The position numbers and the translations under genes are program-made. From positions 1,426,001-1,490,000 of the forward strand of contig NZ_AP022564.1 of the NCBI RefSeq assembly GCF_010727125.1: 64,000 nt of DNA, in the 5' to 3' direction. Below, piece after piece: positions 55,142 to 64,000 of this stretch. The stretch is from Mycolicibacter terrae. Its GTDB lineage: Bacteria > Actinomycetota > Actinomycetes > Mycobacteriales > Mycobacteriaceae. Positions within the stretch are counted from its first letter, which is position 1; every line of letters begins with the position of its first letter. The notes under the pieces were generated by a model. It saw nothing but the letters and a program-made list of their open reading frames with translations. It ran no database searches and had not been told where the DNA came from.

Positions 55142-55201
55142 GGAAGACCGCTGCTGTCTTCCCGCCGGAGAAATGTCTCGGATCTCATCCGTTGGGATGA
55201 G
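55142..55201. terminator. Two hairpins in the 290-bp divergent gap
   Basis: GGAAGAC-CGCTGCT-GTCTTCC (55142-55162, 7-bp stem) and CTCATCC-GTTG-GGATGAG (55184-55201, 7-bp stem) lie 22 bases apart between the PfpI gene and the small gene at 55293. Neither has a T-run. They may be RNA structures in a leader, or remnants of a terminator for a lost gene. The rest of 55003-55292 shows no gene. Confidence 0.45.
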
Positions 55202-55292
55202 GCGATTTCGCGGTCGCGGTGTTTGCCTGGGACATGTGTTCGCGGGTGATTTTCCGATAGGGGTTCACCGCTGACCCGAGGAGGCGACGGTC

Positions 55293-55496
55293 ATGTCGCA
55301 ATTGGTGATCAAACCGGGGATCGCGACGCCGTTCGGCGCCGCTGCGCAGCACGTGCAACAGCGGGGCCACGAGGTCGCCGCTGCGTGGATCGCCGCAGTC
55401 GGGGGCATCACCACCAGACCCGGAGACCTGTTCCCGCGACCCGACCCGGCCTACCTCGAACGGTCGCGGATGTCACGCGAGATGTACCGGCTATGA
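55293..55496 (+). CDS. Small hypothetical protein (67 aa)
   Basis: The short reading frame starts MSQLVIKPGIATPFGAAAQH and ends YLERSRMSREMYRL. An excellent Shine-Dalgarno, GAGGAGG, lies seven bases before ATG 55293, which is the main reason to accept it as a gene. It has no cysteines, membrane segment or motif I recognise. The SnoaL gene begins 51 bases further on the same strand, so the two may form an operon. Confidence 0.6.
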   Translation: MSQLVIKPGIATPFGAAAQHVQQRGHEVAAAWIAAVGGITTRPGDLFPRPDPAYLERSRMSREMYRL

Positions 55497-55547
55497 CGAT
55501 GAAAAACGGCCGGGTACAACACAATTACCCACGGAAGGAATCGAAGG

Positions 55548-55934
55548 ATGTCTGAGCAGAACATCGAACTGGTCCGCAGGGGTTATCAGGCCTTCGCCAG
55601 CGGCGACACCGAAGCCCTGATGGCGCTCTTCGACGATGACATCGAATGGGTGCAGCCGGGTGACAGCGCGGTCAGCGGAACCTACCGAGGCAAAGCGGAA
55701 CTCGGCGAATTCCTGGCGGGTTTGTCCGCGAAGGCGCCGATGATCGCTCCGCACCGTTTCCTGGCTGACGGCGACACCGTCGTAGTGCTCAGCGAGGCAT
55801 CCGTCGGCGGCGAACGGGGCCACAGCGCCGAGGTTTACACCATCCGCAACGGCAAGACGCTGCGGGTCCAGGTGTACGGGGACACCGCCATGATGGAACG
55901 CCAGTACGGCAGAAAGAACGTCACGGCAGTCTGA
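55548..55934 (+). CDS. SnoaL-like (nuclear transport factor 2 fold) protein
   Basis: The 128-residue protein begins NIELVRRGYQAFASGDTEALMALFDDDIEW, the standard SnoaL/NTF2-like opening, then GTYRGKAELGEFLAGL and a barrel of strands. The family includes isomerases, dehydratases and ligand carriers, so no activity is proposed. GAAGGAATCGAAGG precedes ATG 55548. It is part of the accessory segment between fpg and the OsmC gene. Confidence 0.85.
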   Translation: MSEQNIELVRRGYQAFASGDTEALMALFDDDIEWVQPGDSAVSGTYRGKAELGEFLAGLSAKAPMIAPHRFLADGDTVVVLSEASVGGERGHSAEVYTIRNGKTLRVQVYGDTAMMERQYGRKNVTAV

Positions 55935-55981
55935 TCGGCCGCCGGCGTAGCCAGGCGCCGGGTTGGCGGTAAAAATGTCCC

Positions 55982-56398
55982 ATGACGAAATTGTGGGTGG
56001 AACGAACCGGAACCCGGCGTTACACCGGCCGCAGCTCCCGGGGCGCGCAGGTGCTGGTCGGCAGCGAAGACGTCGACGGCGTTTTCACCCCCGGCGAGCT
56101 GCTGAAGATCGCCTTGGCGGCGTGCAGCGGCATGTCCAGCGACGCCCCGCTGGCCCGCCGCCTCGGCGACGACTACCCGGCCACGATCCAGGTCAGCGGT
56201 GCGGCCGATCGCGAACAGGAACGCTATCCGCTGCTGGAGGAGACCCTCGAGCTGGACCTGTCGGATCTGGATGAAGCCGAGAGGCAGCGACTGCTGACCG
56301 TCGTGCAGCGCGCCGTCGAGCAGGTGTGCACGGTGGGCCGCACGCTGCAGGCCGGCACCGACGTGCGCTTCGAGATCGCCGACCGTGGCCGACCCTGA
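55982..56398 (+). CDS. OsmC-family protein (Rv2923c-like)
   Basis: The 138-residue protein has the OsmC fold: [40 protein letters not shown] with the first redox Cys, and a later [12 protein letters not shown] with the second. OsmC/Ohr proteins reduce organic hydroperoxides with such a Cys pair. The match to the conserved gene between fpg and acyP in mycobacteria is by position and sequence. Its 3' end overlaps acyP by 14 bases. Confidence 0.88.
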   Translation: MTKLWVERTGTRRYTGRSSRGAQVLVGSEDVDGVFTPGELLKIALAACSGMSSDAPLARRLGDDYPATIQVSGAADREQERYPLLEETLELDLSDLDEAERQRLLTVVQRAVEQVCTVGRTLQAGTDVRFEIADRGRP

Positions 56399-56666
56399 CG
56401 TACGGCTCACCGCGTGGGTGCGCGGCCGCGTCCAGGGGGTGGGTTTTCGGTGGTGGACCCGGTCGCGGGCGCTGGAGCTGGGGCTGACCGGTTACGCCGC
56501 CAACCGTCCCGATGGGCGGGTGCAAGTCGTCGCCCAGGGTTCCCGCGAGCACTGTCAGCGCCTGCTGGACCTGCTGCAGGGCGGGTCCACACCGGGGCGG
56601 GTGGACACGGTGATCGCCGACTGGGCGGACGCCGGGGAGCCGATCGACGGTTTCAGCGAACGCTAG
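56385..56666 (+). CDS. acyP: Acylphosphatase
   Basis: The 93-residue protein is a complete acylphosphatase: [19 protein letters not shown] with catalytic Arg22, then [20 protein letters not shown] with catalytic Asn40. It hydrolyses acyl phosphates such as carbamoyl or acetyl phosphate. The GTG start lies inside the OsmC gene. smc begins 19 bases after the stop, a neighbourhood conserved in mycobacteria. Confidence 0.94.
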   Translation: MADPDVRLTAWVRGRVQGVGFRWWTRSRALELGLTGYAANRPDGRVQVVAQGSREHCQRLLDLLQGGSTPGRVDTVIADWADAGEPIDGFSER

Positions 56667-56671
56667 ACCGG

Positions 56672-56685
56672 TAGTCTCACACCCC
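56672..56685 (+). promoter_or_regulatory. Predicted leaderless promoter of smc
   Basis: TAGTCT (56672-56677) has the TAnnnT form of a mycobacterial -10. The smc GTG begins nine bases after its end and no Shine-Dalgarno is present between, so the mRNA may start at or within a base or two of the start codon. No good -35 is visible. Confidence 0.45.
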
Positions 56686-59600
56686 GTGCACCTCAAGAGT
56701 CTGACGTTGAAGGGCTTCAAGTCCTTCGCCTCGCCGACGACTCTGCGTTTCGAGCCAGGAATCACCGCGGTGGTCGGGCCCAACGGGTCCGGAAAATCGA
56801 ACGTGGTCGACGCGCTGGCCTGGGTGATGGGCGAGCAGGGCGCCAAGACGCTGCGCGGCGGCAAGATGGAAGACGTCATCTTCGCCGGTACCTCCTCGCG
56901 TGCCCCGCTGGGTCGTGCCGAGGTCACGGTCACCATCGACAACTCCGACAACGCCCTGCCGATCGAGTACGCCGAGGTGTCGATCACGCGGCGGATGTTC
57001 CGCGACGGCGCCAGCGAGTATGAGATCAACGGCGCCAGCTGCCGGCTGATGGACGTTCAGGAGCTGCTGAGCGACTCCGGTATCGGCCGCGAGATGCACG
57101 TCATCGTCGGCCAGGGCCGGCTGTCGCAGATCCTGGAGTCCCGGCCCGAAGACCGTCGGGCGTTCATCGAAGAGGCCGCCGGGGTGCTCAAGCACCGCAA
57201 ACGCAAGGAAAAGGCGGTCCGCAAACTCGACGCGATGTCGGCCAACCTGGCCCGGCTGACCGACCTGACCACCGAACTGCGCCGCCAGCTCAAGCCGCTG
57301 GGCCGTCAGGCCGAGGTAGCGCGCCGCGCCGCCACCATTCAGGCCGACCTGCGCGACGCCCGGCTGCGGCTGACGGCCGACGACCTGGTCACCCGGCAGA
57401 CCGAGTTCGCCGGAACCACCGACGCCGAAGCGACACTGCGCCGCGAACACGACCAGATCACCGAGCGCCTGACGCTGGCCGCCGACGAGCTGACCGCCCA
57501 CGAGTCCGCCGTCGCCAGCTTGACTCAGCGCGCCGAGGCCGCCCAGCAGACCTGGTTCTCGTTGTCGGCACTGGCCGAGCGGGTCAGCGCCACCGTGCGT
57601 ATTGCCAGTGAACGCGCCCAGCATCTCGACGAGCAGCCGATCACCACCGGCGGCGTCGACCCGGACGCGCTGGATGCCGAGGCCGAGCAGGTGGCCGCCG
57701 CCGAGCAGCAACTGCTGGCCGAACTGGCTGAGGCCGGCAGCCGGCTCGAGGCCGCCCGCGCAGAGTTGGCCGAACGCGAACGTCGCAGCGCCGAGGCGGA
57801 GAAGGCGCACGTGGCGGCGGTGCGTGCCGAAGCCGACCGCCGCGAGGGCCTGGCCCGGCTGACCGGTCAGGTGGACACGATTCGGGCGCGGGTGGAGTCG
57901 ATCGACACCCACGTGGCGCAGCTGTCGGCCCGCATCGAGGAGGCCGCTGCGCGCGCGCAGGCCGCGCAGGCGGAGTTCGAAACGGTGCAGGGCCGGGTCG
58001 GCGAGCTCGATCAGGGCGAGGTCGGCCTCGATGAGCAACACGAGCGGACGGTGGCCGCCCTGCGGCTGGCCGACGAGCGGGTCGCCGAACTGCAGGCCGC
58101 CGAGCGCGGCGCCGAGCGGCAGGTCGCCTCCCTGCGCGCCCGCATCGACGCCTTGTCGATGGGGCTGGAGCGGCGCGACGGCGCCGCTTGGCTAGCCCAG
58201 AACCACAGTGGCTCCGGACTTTTCGGGTCGATTGCCACGCTGGTCAAGGTGCGCTCCGGCTACGAGGCGGCGCTGGCCGCGGTGCTCGGGTCGGCCGCCG
58301 ACGCGCTGGCCGCGGAGAACGCCGGTGCGGCTCGCGCGGCACTGGACGCGCTGAAGAGCGGCGACGGCGGGCGGGCCGCGATCGTGCTGGGGGACTGGCC
58401 GCTGCAGCCGCCCGCGGAGCAGCCCACCCTGCCCGCCGGAGCGCAGTGGGCGCTCGACCTGATCGATGCCCCCGACCGGCTGCGCGGCGCGATGACGGCC
58501 ATGCTGTCCTCGGTGGTGGTGGTGACCGATCTGGCCGCGGCGCTGGACGTGGTGGCCGCCCGCCCCGGATTGCGTGCGGTGACGGTGGACGGTGACCTGG
58601 TCGGTGCGGGGTGGGTCAGCGGCGGTTCGGACCGCAAACCGTCCACCCTGGAGATCAACAGCGAGATCGACAAGGCGCGCGCCGAACTGGCCGGCGCCGA
58701 AAAGCAGGTCGGCCAGCTCAGTGCGGCCCTGTCGGGCGCGTTGGCCGAGCAGGCCGCCCGCCAGAACGCCACCGAGCAGGCGCTGGCCGCGCTCAACGAA
58801 TCCGATGCCGCCATCGCCGCGACCCACGAGCAGTTGGGCCGTCTCGGGCAGGAGGCCCGCGCCGCCGAGACCGAGTGGCGCCGTCGGCTGCGTGAACGCG
58901 AAGAGTTGGAGGCCGGCCGGACGCAGGCCGTCGCCGACCTCGGCGAACTGGAGGCCCGGCTGCGCAACGCCGAGCAGGACCAGCCGACCTCCGCCGTGCC
59001 ACCGGTCGGCCGAGAACAAATCGCGGCCGCCGCCGAGGCGGCACGCAGCGTCGAGGTGGAGGCACGGCTTGCGGTTCGCACGGCCGAGGAGCGTGCCAAT
59101 GCCGTTCGCGGCAAGGCGGATTCGCTTCGCCGGGCCGCCGCCGCCGAACGCGAGGCGCGGGTGCGGGCCGAGCAGGCCCGCGCTGCCCGTGCGCTCGCCG
59201 CGACCACTGCGGCCGCGGTGGCCGACGCCGGGACGGCGCTGGCCCGGCGCCTGCAGCTGGTGGTGACTGCGGCGGCGCGGATCCGCGACGGGCTGTCCGC
59301 CGAACGCCAGCAGCGGGCCGCCGCGATGGCCGCGGTCCGCGACGAGGTGAACTCGCTGAGTACGCGCATCACCGCGCTCACCGAATCGCTGCACCGCGAC
59401 GAAGTCGCCAAAGCCCAGGCCGCGCTACGTATCGAGCAACTCGAGCAGACGGTGCTCGAACAATTCGGGATGAGCTCGGCGGACCTGATCGCCGAATACG
59501 GGCCCGATGTTCCGTTGCCGCCGAGCGAGCTGGAGCTCGCCGAGTTCGAGCAGGCCCGGGAACGCGGCGAGCAGGTGACCGCGCCCGCCCCCATGCCCTT

Positions 59601-60276
59601 CGACCGGCCGACCCAGGAGCGCCGTGCCAAACGCGCCGAACGTGAACTGGCCGAACTGGGCCGGGTCAATCCGTTGGCGCTGGAGGAGTTCGCCGCGCTC
59701 GAGGAGCGCTACAACTTCCTGTCCACCCAGCTCGAGGACGTCAAAGCGGCCCGCAAAGATCTGCTCGACGTGGTGTCGGACGTCGACGCACGCATCCTGC
59801 AGGTGTTCACCGAGGCCTACGTCGACGTCGAGCGCGAATTCCGTGAGGTGTTCGCAGCGCTGTTCCCCGGCGGGGAGGGCCGGCTGCTGCTGACCGACCC
59901 CACCGACATGCTGACCACCGGCGTCGACGTGGAGGCCCGTCCGCCCGGCAAGAAGGTCAAGCGGCTGTCACTGCTGTCCGGCGGCGAGAAATCACTGACC
60001 GCGATCGCCATGCTGGTCGCGATCTTCCGGGCCCGCCCGTCGCCGTTCTACATCATGGACGAGGTCGAGGCCGCGCTCGACGACACCAATCTGCGCCGCC
60101 TGCTGGCGCTGTTCGAGATGCTGCGCGCTCGCTCGCAGCTGATCGTCATCACCCACCAGAAGCCGACGATGGAGGTCGCCGACGCGCTGTACGGGGTGAC
60201 CATGCAGGGCGACGGGATCACCGCGGTGATCTCCCAGCGGATCCGCGGCGAAGAGCTGGTCTCCAGCCAGGCCTGA
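56686..60276 (+). CDS. smc: Chromosome segregation protein SMC
   Basis: The protein has 1196 residues: an N-terminal ATPase half with Walker [20 protein letters not shown] (about 31-49), two long coiled coils rich in Ala, Glu and Arg, a central hinge (about 510-650, [20 protein letters not shown]), and a C-terminal half with the ABC signature [15 protein letters not shown] near residue 1100 and Walker [13 protein letters not shown]. It compacts and aligns the chromosome with ScpA/ScpB. The [14 protein letters not shown] start supports GTG 56686. ftsY follows after 47 bases. Confidence 0.97.
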   Translation: MHLKSLTLKGFKSFASPTTLRFEPGITAVVGPNGSGKSNVVDALAWVMGEQGAKTLRGGKMEDVIFAGTSSRAPLGRAEVTVTIDNSDNALPIEYAEVSITRRMFRDGASEYEINGASCRLMDVQELLSDSGIGREMHVIVGQGRLSQILESRPEDRRAFIEEAAGVLKHRKRKEKAVRKLDAMSANLARLTDLTTELRRQLKPLGRQAEVARRAATIQADLRDARLRLTADDLVTRQTEFAGTTDAEATLRREHDQITERLTLAADELTAHESAVASLTQRAEAAQQTWFSLSALAERVSATVRIASERAQHLDEQPITTGGVDPDALDAEAEQVAAAEQQLLAELAEAGSRLEAARAELAERERRSAEAEKAHVAAVRAEADRREGLARLTGQVDTIRARVESIDTHVAQLSARIEEAAARAQAAQAEFETVQGRVGELDQGEVGLDEQHERTVAALRLADERVAELQAAERGAERQVASLRARIDALSMGLERRDGAAWLAQNHSGSGLFGSIATLVKVRSGYEAALAAVLGSAADALAAENAGAARAALDALKSGDGGRAAIVLGDWPLQPPAEQPTLPAGAQWALDLIDAPDRLRGAMTAMLSSVVVVTDLAAALDVVAARPGLRAVTVDGDLVGAGWVSGGSDRKPSTLEINSEIDKARAELAGAEKQVGQLSAALSGALAEQAARQNATEQALAALNESDAAIAATHEQLGRLGQEARAAETEWRRRLREREELEAGRTQAVADLGELEARLRNAEQDQPTSAVPPVGREQIAAAAEAARSVEVEARLAVRTAEERANAVRGKADSLRRAAAAEREARVRAEQARAARALAATTAAAVADAGTALARRLQLVVTAAARIRDGLSAERQQRAAAMAAVRDEVNSLSTRITALTESLHRDEVAKAQAALRIEQLEQTVLEQFGMSSADLIAEYGPDVPLPPSELELAEFEQARERGEQVTAPAPMPFDRPTQERRAKRAERELAELGRVNPLALEEFAALEERYNFLSTQLEDVKAARKDLLDVVSDVDARILQVFTEAYVDVEREFREVFAALFPGGEGRLLLTDPTDMLTTGVDVEARPPGKKVKRLSLLSGGEKSLTAIAMLVAIFRARPSPFYIMDEVEAALDDTNLRRLLALFEMLRARSQLIVITHQKPTMEVADALYGVTMQGDGITAVISQRIRGEELVSSQA

Positions 60277-60323
60277 ACCGCATCCGCCCGGCGTTGAGCC
60301 CTGCCGGGACGCCTGCTGCCACA

Positions 60324-61613
60324 ATGGCGGGCGTGTCGTCTCAAAGTCTGTGGATCATCGTCGGCGTCGTCGCCGCCCTAGTCGTCATCACCGCCGTGAT
60401 CCTGGGCCTGGTGCGTCATCGTCGTCGGCGCATCAGCCTGTCCGCGCCGCAGCGTGAGACCCTGGACCGTTCGGGGGGCTACGCCGCATCCTCGGGCATC
60501 ACCTTCAGCCGATCGGAGCCGCCGGCCCCCGTCATCGGAGACGACGCGACCGTGCCCCGCGACGCCCCGCGGCGCACCATCACCGACGTCGAACTGCCCG
60601 AGGCGGCCCTCGAAGCCCCGCCCGAACCGCAGCTCGCGCCGGCCGCCGCCGAAGCCGTCGAAGTCATCGAGCCCGACCTCGAAGCGGATATCGAGCCGGT
60701 AGAAGGCCGGATGCAGCGCTTACGCGGGCGATTGGCCAAGTCGCAGAACGCGTTGGGGCGCAGCATGCTCGGACTGCTCGGCGGCGGAGACCTGGACGAG
60801 GACTCCTGGCAGGACGTCGAGGACACCCTGCTGGTGTCCGACCTGGGCCCCACCGTCACCGAATCGGTGGTCGCGCAGCTGCGCGAACGGCTGGCCGGCG
60901 GGCAGGTGCGCACCGAAGCCGAAGCCCGCGCGGTGCTGCGCGAGGTGCTCATCGGCGAGCTGCAGCCCGGCCTGGACCGGGCCATCCGGGCGCTGCCGCA
61001 CGACGAGCACCCGTCGGTGCTGCTGGTGGTCGGGGTCAATGGCACCGGTAAGACCACCACCGTCGGCAAACTGGCCCGGGTGCTGGTGGCCGACGGCCGC
61101 CGGGTGGTGCTGGGCGCAGCCGACACGTTCCGGGCCGCAGCGGCCGACCAGCTGCAGATCTGGGCGGCGCGGGTGGGCGCCGAGGTGGTGCGCGGCCCCG
61201 AGGGCGCCGACCCGGCGTCGGTCGCGTTCGACGCCGTCGACAAGGGCGTCGCGGCCGGCGCCGACGTGGTGGTCATCGACACCGCCGGCCGGCTGCACAC
61301 CAAGACCGGCTTGATGGACGAACTCGGCAAGGTCAAGCGCGTGGTGACCCGCCGCGCGGCGGTCGACGAGGTGCTGCTGGTGCTGGACGCCACGATCGGG
61401 CAGAACGGCCTAGCCCAGGCCAGGGTGTTCGCCGAGGTCGTCGACATCACCGGGGTGGTGTTGACCAAACTGGACGGCACCGCCAAGGGTGGCATCGTGT
61501 TCCGGGTGCAGCAGGAGCTGGGGGTGCCGGTCAAGCTGGTGGGCCTCGGCGAGGGACCCGACGACCTGGCCCCGTTCGAGCCCGCCGCCTTCGTCGACGC
61601 CCTGCTCGGCTGA
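60324..61613 (+). CDS. ftsY: Signal recognition particle receptor FtsY
   Basis: The protein has 429 residues. An N-terminal transmembrane helix (LWIIVGVVAALVVITAVILGLV, about residues 9-30), an acidic Ala/Pro/Glu linker (A domain), and the NG GTPase domain with G1 GVNGTGKTTTVGKL (about 235), AADTFRAAA, DTAGRLHTKTG and TKLDGTAKGG. It receives SRP-ribosome complexes at the membrane. ATG 60324 and GTG 60333 are both possible starts; neither has a strong Shine-Dalgarno. After it the gene order departs from M. tuberculosis. Confidence 0.95.
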   Translation: MAGVSSQSLWIIVGVVAALVVITAVILGLVRHRRRRISLSAPQRETLDRSGGYAASSGITFSRSEPPAPVIGDDATVPRDAPRRTITDVELPEAALEAPPEPQLAPAAAEAVEVIEPDLEADIEPVEGRMQRLRGRLAKSQNALGRSMLGLLGGGDLDEDSWQDVEDTLLVSDLGPTVTESVVAQLRERLAGGQVRTEAEARAVLREVLIGELQPGLDRAIRALPHDEHPSVLLVVGVNGTGKTTTVGKLARVLVADGRRVVLGAADTFRAAAADQLQIWAARVGAEVVRGPEGADPASVAFDAVDKGVAAGADVVVIDTAGRLHTKTGLMDELGKVKRVVTRRAAVDEVLLVLDATIGQNGLAQARVFAEVVDITGVVLTKLDGTAKGGIVFRVQQELGVPVKLVGLGEGPDDLAPFEPAAFVDALLG

Positions 61614-61676
61614 CGGCCCGGCGCCGACCGTGACCGTCCTGTTACCCCGGCTCGGCCCTTACGGTAATTTTTCCCT

Positions 61677-62648
61677 GTGCTCCCCTCAGCCTTTGGTGCC
61701 CTCGCGCGCCGTCTCGCTCCTCTTCTGACTGTTGCGGCCCTCGTCGGCGCAGCTCCGGCCCTCGCCGACGGGGACAACCCGCTGGCCGGCATGCCCTTCT
61801 ACGTCGATCCGGTATCGGCCGCCATGCGCGCCGCGAACTCCCAGCCCGAGAGTGCCGAGCTGGTCAGGGTCGCGAACACGCCGCAGGCGTACTGGCTCGA
61901 CCAGGCCTTCTCGCCCGGTTCGGTCGGCGCCACGGTGGCCCGCCATACCGGTGCCGCCGCGGGCGCCGGCGCCATGCCGGTGCTGGTGCTCTACGCGATC
62001 CCGCACCGCGACTGCGGCAGCTACGCCGCGGGCGGTTTCTCCTCCGGCGCCTCTTACCGCGCCTGGATCGACGGCGTCGCCGACGGCATCGGCGGCAACC
62101 CGGCCGCGATCGTCCTCGAGCCCGACGCGCTCGCGATGGCCGACTGCCTCTCCGCCGACCAGCGTCAGGAGCGCTTCGATCTGATCAGCTACGCCGTCGA
62201 CACGCTGGGCCGCAACCCGGCCACAGCGGTGTATGTCGACGCCGGGCATTCGCGTTGGGTCAATGCCGGCGAAATGGCCAACCGGCTGAACCAGGCCGGG
62301 GTGGCGCGTGCGCGGGGCTTCGCGCTGAACTCCACCAACTACTTCACCACCGAAGAGCAGATCGGCTACGGCGAAGAGATTTCGGGGATGACCGGCGGTA
62401 AGCACTACGTGATCGACACGTCCCGTAACGGCGCCGGCCCGGCCGAGGGCGATCCCTTCGGCTGGTGCAACCCCAGTGGGCGGGCTCTGGGTGTGGCGCC
62501 GACCGCCGACACCGCGGGCGCGCATGCCGATGCCTACCTGTGGGTCAAGCGGGTAGGGGAGTCCGACGGCAGTTGCGGTTCCGGCGAACCCGCCGCGGGA
62601 CACTTCGTCAGCGAGTACGCGATCAACTTGGCGCGCAACGCGGGTTGA
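61677..62648 (+). CDS. Secreted glycoside hydrolase family 6 (endoglucanase-like)
   Basis: The protein has 323 residues with a signal peptide ending at ALA-DG (about residue 30). The catalytic domain has the GH6 pattern: YAIPHRDCGSYAAGGF with Asp112, IVLEPDALAMADCL with the proton-donor Asp150, and DAGHSRWVNAGEMANRL and DPFGWCNPSGRALG near the substrate cleft. Cysteines 113 and 157 can form the usual disulfide. GH6 enzymes cut beta-1,4-glucan and mycobacterial relatives (CelA1) degrade cellulose. TAATTT six bases before GTG 61677 suggests a leaderless mRNA. Confidence 0.92.
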   Translation: MLPSAFGALARRLAPLLTVAALVGAAPALADGDNPLAGMPFYVDPVSAAMRAANSQPESAELVRVANTPQAYWLDQAFSPGSVGATVARHTGAAAGAGAMPVLVLYAIPHRDCGSYAAGGFSSGASYRAWIDGVADGIGGNPAAIVLEPDALAMADCLSADQRQERFDLISYAVDTLGRNPATAVYVDAGHSRWVNAGEMANRLNQAGVARARGFALNSTNYFTTEEQIGYGEEISGMTGGKHYVIDTSRNGAGPAEGDPFGWCNPSGRALGVAPTADTAGAHADAYLWVKRVGESDGSCGSGEPAAGHFVSEYAINLARNAG

Positions 62649-62734
62649 CCCGCTGAAGCGAAACGCCCGGTAACGCCGGACGCTTCCGGTGGGGGTCGAC
62701 GGCGGCCCGCCGCGGCGCTGCCTATGGTCAAGCG

Positions 62735-63454
62735 ATGACGATCAGCTATGACGAGGCGCTGCGGGACCGGATCCGGGCTCGCCTGGACGCGCACAACCGG
62801 CGCGCGGTGACCGATCCGTCGAAGCGGCACGCGGCGGTCGCGGTGGTGATCGTGGACTCCGAGGCCGGTGAAGACCGGGTGGACCCCGCGCCGGTGGACG
62901 ACTGGATCGGCGGGCGGCCCATGCCGCAGGCGGGACTCGACGGCCGCATGGTCGACGTGTCCGGAGGCGCTGCCTTCCTGCTGTGCCGTAGAGCGTCTCG
63001 TCTCACTTCGCACGCCGCGCAGTGGGCGCTGCCGGGTGGCCGCCTGGATCCCGGCGAAACCGCGGTCGACGCTGCGCTGCGGGAGTTGGACGAGGAGGTC
63101 GGCATCAGGCTGCCCGCATCAGCCGTGTTGGGTCTCCTCGACGACTACCCGACACGCTCGGGATACGTCATCAGCCCGGTGGTGATCTGGGGCGGTGGGC
63201 GGCTCGACCCGCGGCCCGCGCCCGACGAGGTGGTTGCGGCCTACCGGGTGGGGCTGCACCAATTGCAACGCGACGATTCCCCGCGATTCATCTCCATCCC
63301 GGAGAGCCCGCGTCCGGTCGTGCAGATCCCGTTGGGAAATGACCTCATCCACGCGCCGACGGGCGCGGTGCTGCTGCAATTGCGGTGGTTGTGCCTGGAG
63401 GGTCGAGGAGACCCGGTCGATGAGCTGGAGCAGCCGGTGTTCGCCTGGAAATAA
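62735..63454 (+). CDS. Nudix hydrolase
   Basis: The 239-residue protein has a perfect Nudix box GGRLDPGETAVDAALRELDEEVGI in the order GX5EX7REUXEEXGU (residues 101-124), preceded by AAFLLCRRASRLTSHAAQWALP. Layout and length are like CoA/NADH pyrophosphatase-type members, but no subfamily motif decides the substrate. ATG 62735 is 86 bases after the GH6 stop. It lies with the next two genes in a short same-strand run. Confidence 0.88.
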   Translation: MTISYDEALRDRIRARLDAHNRRAVTDPSKRHAAVAVVIVDSEAGEDRVDPAPVDDWIGGRPMPQAGLDGRMVDVSGGAAFLLCRRASRLTSHAAQWALPGGRLDPGETAVDAALRELDEEVGIRLPASAVLGLLDDYPTRSGYVISPVVIWGGGRLDPRPAPDEVVAAYRVGLHQLQRDDSPRFISIPESPRPVVQIPLGNDLIHAPTGAVLLQLRWLCLEGRGDPVDELEQPVFAWK

Positions 63455-63490
63455 CTCCGGGCACAGCCGCCGCGCCTTAGGCTGCGGCTC

Positions 63491-63892
63491 ATGGTGAAGG
63501 ACCGCGCCGCGCTTGTCGCCGGCGGCATCCGGCTGGCCTCGGGAGTGTCGTTCCTGGTCGATCCCCTGCGGGCGAACCGATTATGGGGTGAGCCAGACGA
63601 TCCGGGCCCGTCCGCCCGGCTGCTGCTTCGGTCGATGGGCTACCGCGACGCCCTGATCGGGGGCCTGCTGCTGTACGCAGGCGTGCGCGGCCGAGATACC
63701 CGCGGCTGGTTTCTGGCCTCAGGTGGTGCTGACGCGGCCGACCTGCTGGGCGGGATGAGCGTGCACGCCGACCTCAAGCGCGGCCAGCAGATCATCGGCC
63801 TCGGTGGAGCGATCCTCGGCATCGGCGTCGGGCTCTGGGGTGCCACGCGTGGGCGCGCTGCGGATCGGCGGCACCGGACGCAGAGATCATGA
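63491..63892 (+). CDS. Small membrane protein (DUF4267-like)
   Basis: The 133-residue protein has three to four hydrophobic stretches (about residues 8-24, 52-66, 75-90 and 100-118). It carries [23 protein letters not shown], similar to DUF4267-type small membrane proteins of actinobacteria. No function is assigned. Its stop overlaps the start of the next gene (ATGA 63889-63892). Confidence 0.75.
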   Translation: MVKDRAALVAGGIRLASGVSFLVDPLRANRLWGEPDDPGPSARLLLRSMGYRDALIGGLLLYAGVRGRDTRGWFLASGGADAADLLGGMSVHADLKRGQQIIGLGGAILGIGVGLWGATRGRAADRRHRTQRS

Positions 63893-64000
63893 CCGTGGAT
63901 GTTGTCGATGCGGGACCCGGGCGGATCAGCCGGCCGGTCGAAGTAGCCGCGCCGCTCGTCGCGATCGCCGCCGATCCGCGCCGTCACCAGCAGCTAGCGG
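63889..64000 (+). CDS. SRPBCC-family protein, cut by window end
   Basis: Only the first 37 residues are present, beginning [20 protein letters not shown] and continuing [17 protein letters not shown]. The pattern 'RPVEVAAP...IAADPRRH' is the N-terminus of START/polyketide cyclase-like (SRPBCC) ligand-binding proteins of mycobacteria. The ATG overlaps the stop of the membrane protein by four bases, so they are coupled. The rest lies outside the window. Confidence 0.7.
   Translation, partial: MTVDVVDAGPGRISRPVEVAAPLVAIAADPRRHQQLA

Noticed and set aside
55185..55235. 16-codon minus-strand frame MSQANTATAKSPHPNG, possible peptide precursor
   Set aside because: No Shine-Dalgarno, its stop lies inside a hairpin, and no maturase gene is nearby; too short to support.
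55218..55250. SigF-like promoter (GTTT ... GGGTGAT) before the 67-aa gene
   Set aside because: Spacing (about 19) and the -10 match are poor; not distinguishable from chance in this base composition.
62655..62686. Hairpin GAAGCG...CGCTTC after the GH6 gene
   Set aside because: Only a 6-bp stem with a 20-base loop; too weak to call a terminator.

Overview
The window is a GC-rich, densely packed actinobacterial chromosome segment, almost certainly from a non-tuberculous Mycobacterium/Mycolicibacterium. The reasons are the gene order gltX–tRNA–leuCD–hupB–mutT1–ppk–fbiD–gpsA–ddl–thiL–ung–recG–lipN–dsbA/vkor–pyc–rsmD–coaD–purU–sepIVA–rnc–fpg–acyP–smc–ftsY, which matches (from memory) the reverse of the M. 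tuberculosis Rv2993c–Rv2921c block. Lineage markers agree: an HU protein with a PAKK-type tail, F420-related genes, a DUF222/HNH protein, frequent GTG starts, ATGA/GTGA overlaps and apparent leaderless promoters. No gap between genes exceeds 300 bases.

Layout. (1) 1-3604: accessory aromatic ring-hydroxylating dioxygenase operon (alpha, beta, an 86-residue unknown, an SDR dehydrogenase cut by the window edge) with a divergent IclR regulator. (2) 3647-8294: a GntR/FCD regulator with two maleate isomerase/arylmalonate decarboxylase-like paralogues, divergent from a D-2-hydroxyacid dehydrogenase and an amidase; a palindrome in the shared promoter is a strong operator candidate. (3) 8383-13470: one strand carrying an MFS transporter, ectA, ectB, ectC, ectD and a DUF3830 protein, i.e. 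ectoine and 5-hydroxyectoine synthesis. (4) 13606-43496: conserved core with FAHD hydrolase, GluRS beside tRNA-Gln and tRNA-Glu, LtbR-type regulator and leuCD, HU, polyphosphate and F420 genes, cell-wall, cofactor and DNA repair genes, an oxidative protein-folding pair, pyruvate carboxylase and coaD. (5) 43532-49441: insertion in that core holding a DUF222/HNH protein and a TetR-controlled operon of two DUF1989 proteins plus a KipA-KipI fusion, resembling a guanidine/urea carboxylase system without its biotin carboxylase and biotin carrier parts. (6) 49482-56666: purU directly followed by sepIVA (where pathogenic mycobacteria carry the PDIM/PGL lipid locus), DUF177, rnc, fpg, a second accessory insertion, then OsmC-like and acylphosphatase genes. 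(7) 56686-64000: smc and ftsY, then accessory genes (secreted GH6 cellulase, Nudix, a membrane protein, a partial SRPBCC protein) where M. tuberculosis has amt-glnB-glnD.

Themes. Three palindromic REP-like elements sit at convergent gene ends, two of them clearly the same family. Several divergent promoters hold perfect inverted repeats beside the regulator that probably reads them (IclR, GntR, LtbR, TetR). The most promising systems for follow-up are the carboxylase-lacking DUF1989/KipAI operon and the paired maleate-isomerase-like enzymes with different active-site cysteines next to the ectoine operon.
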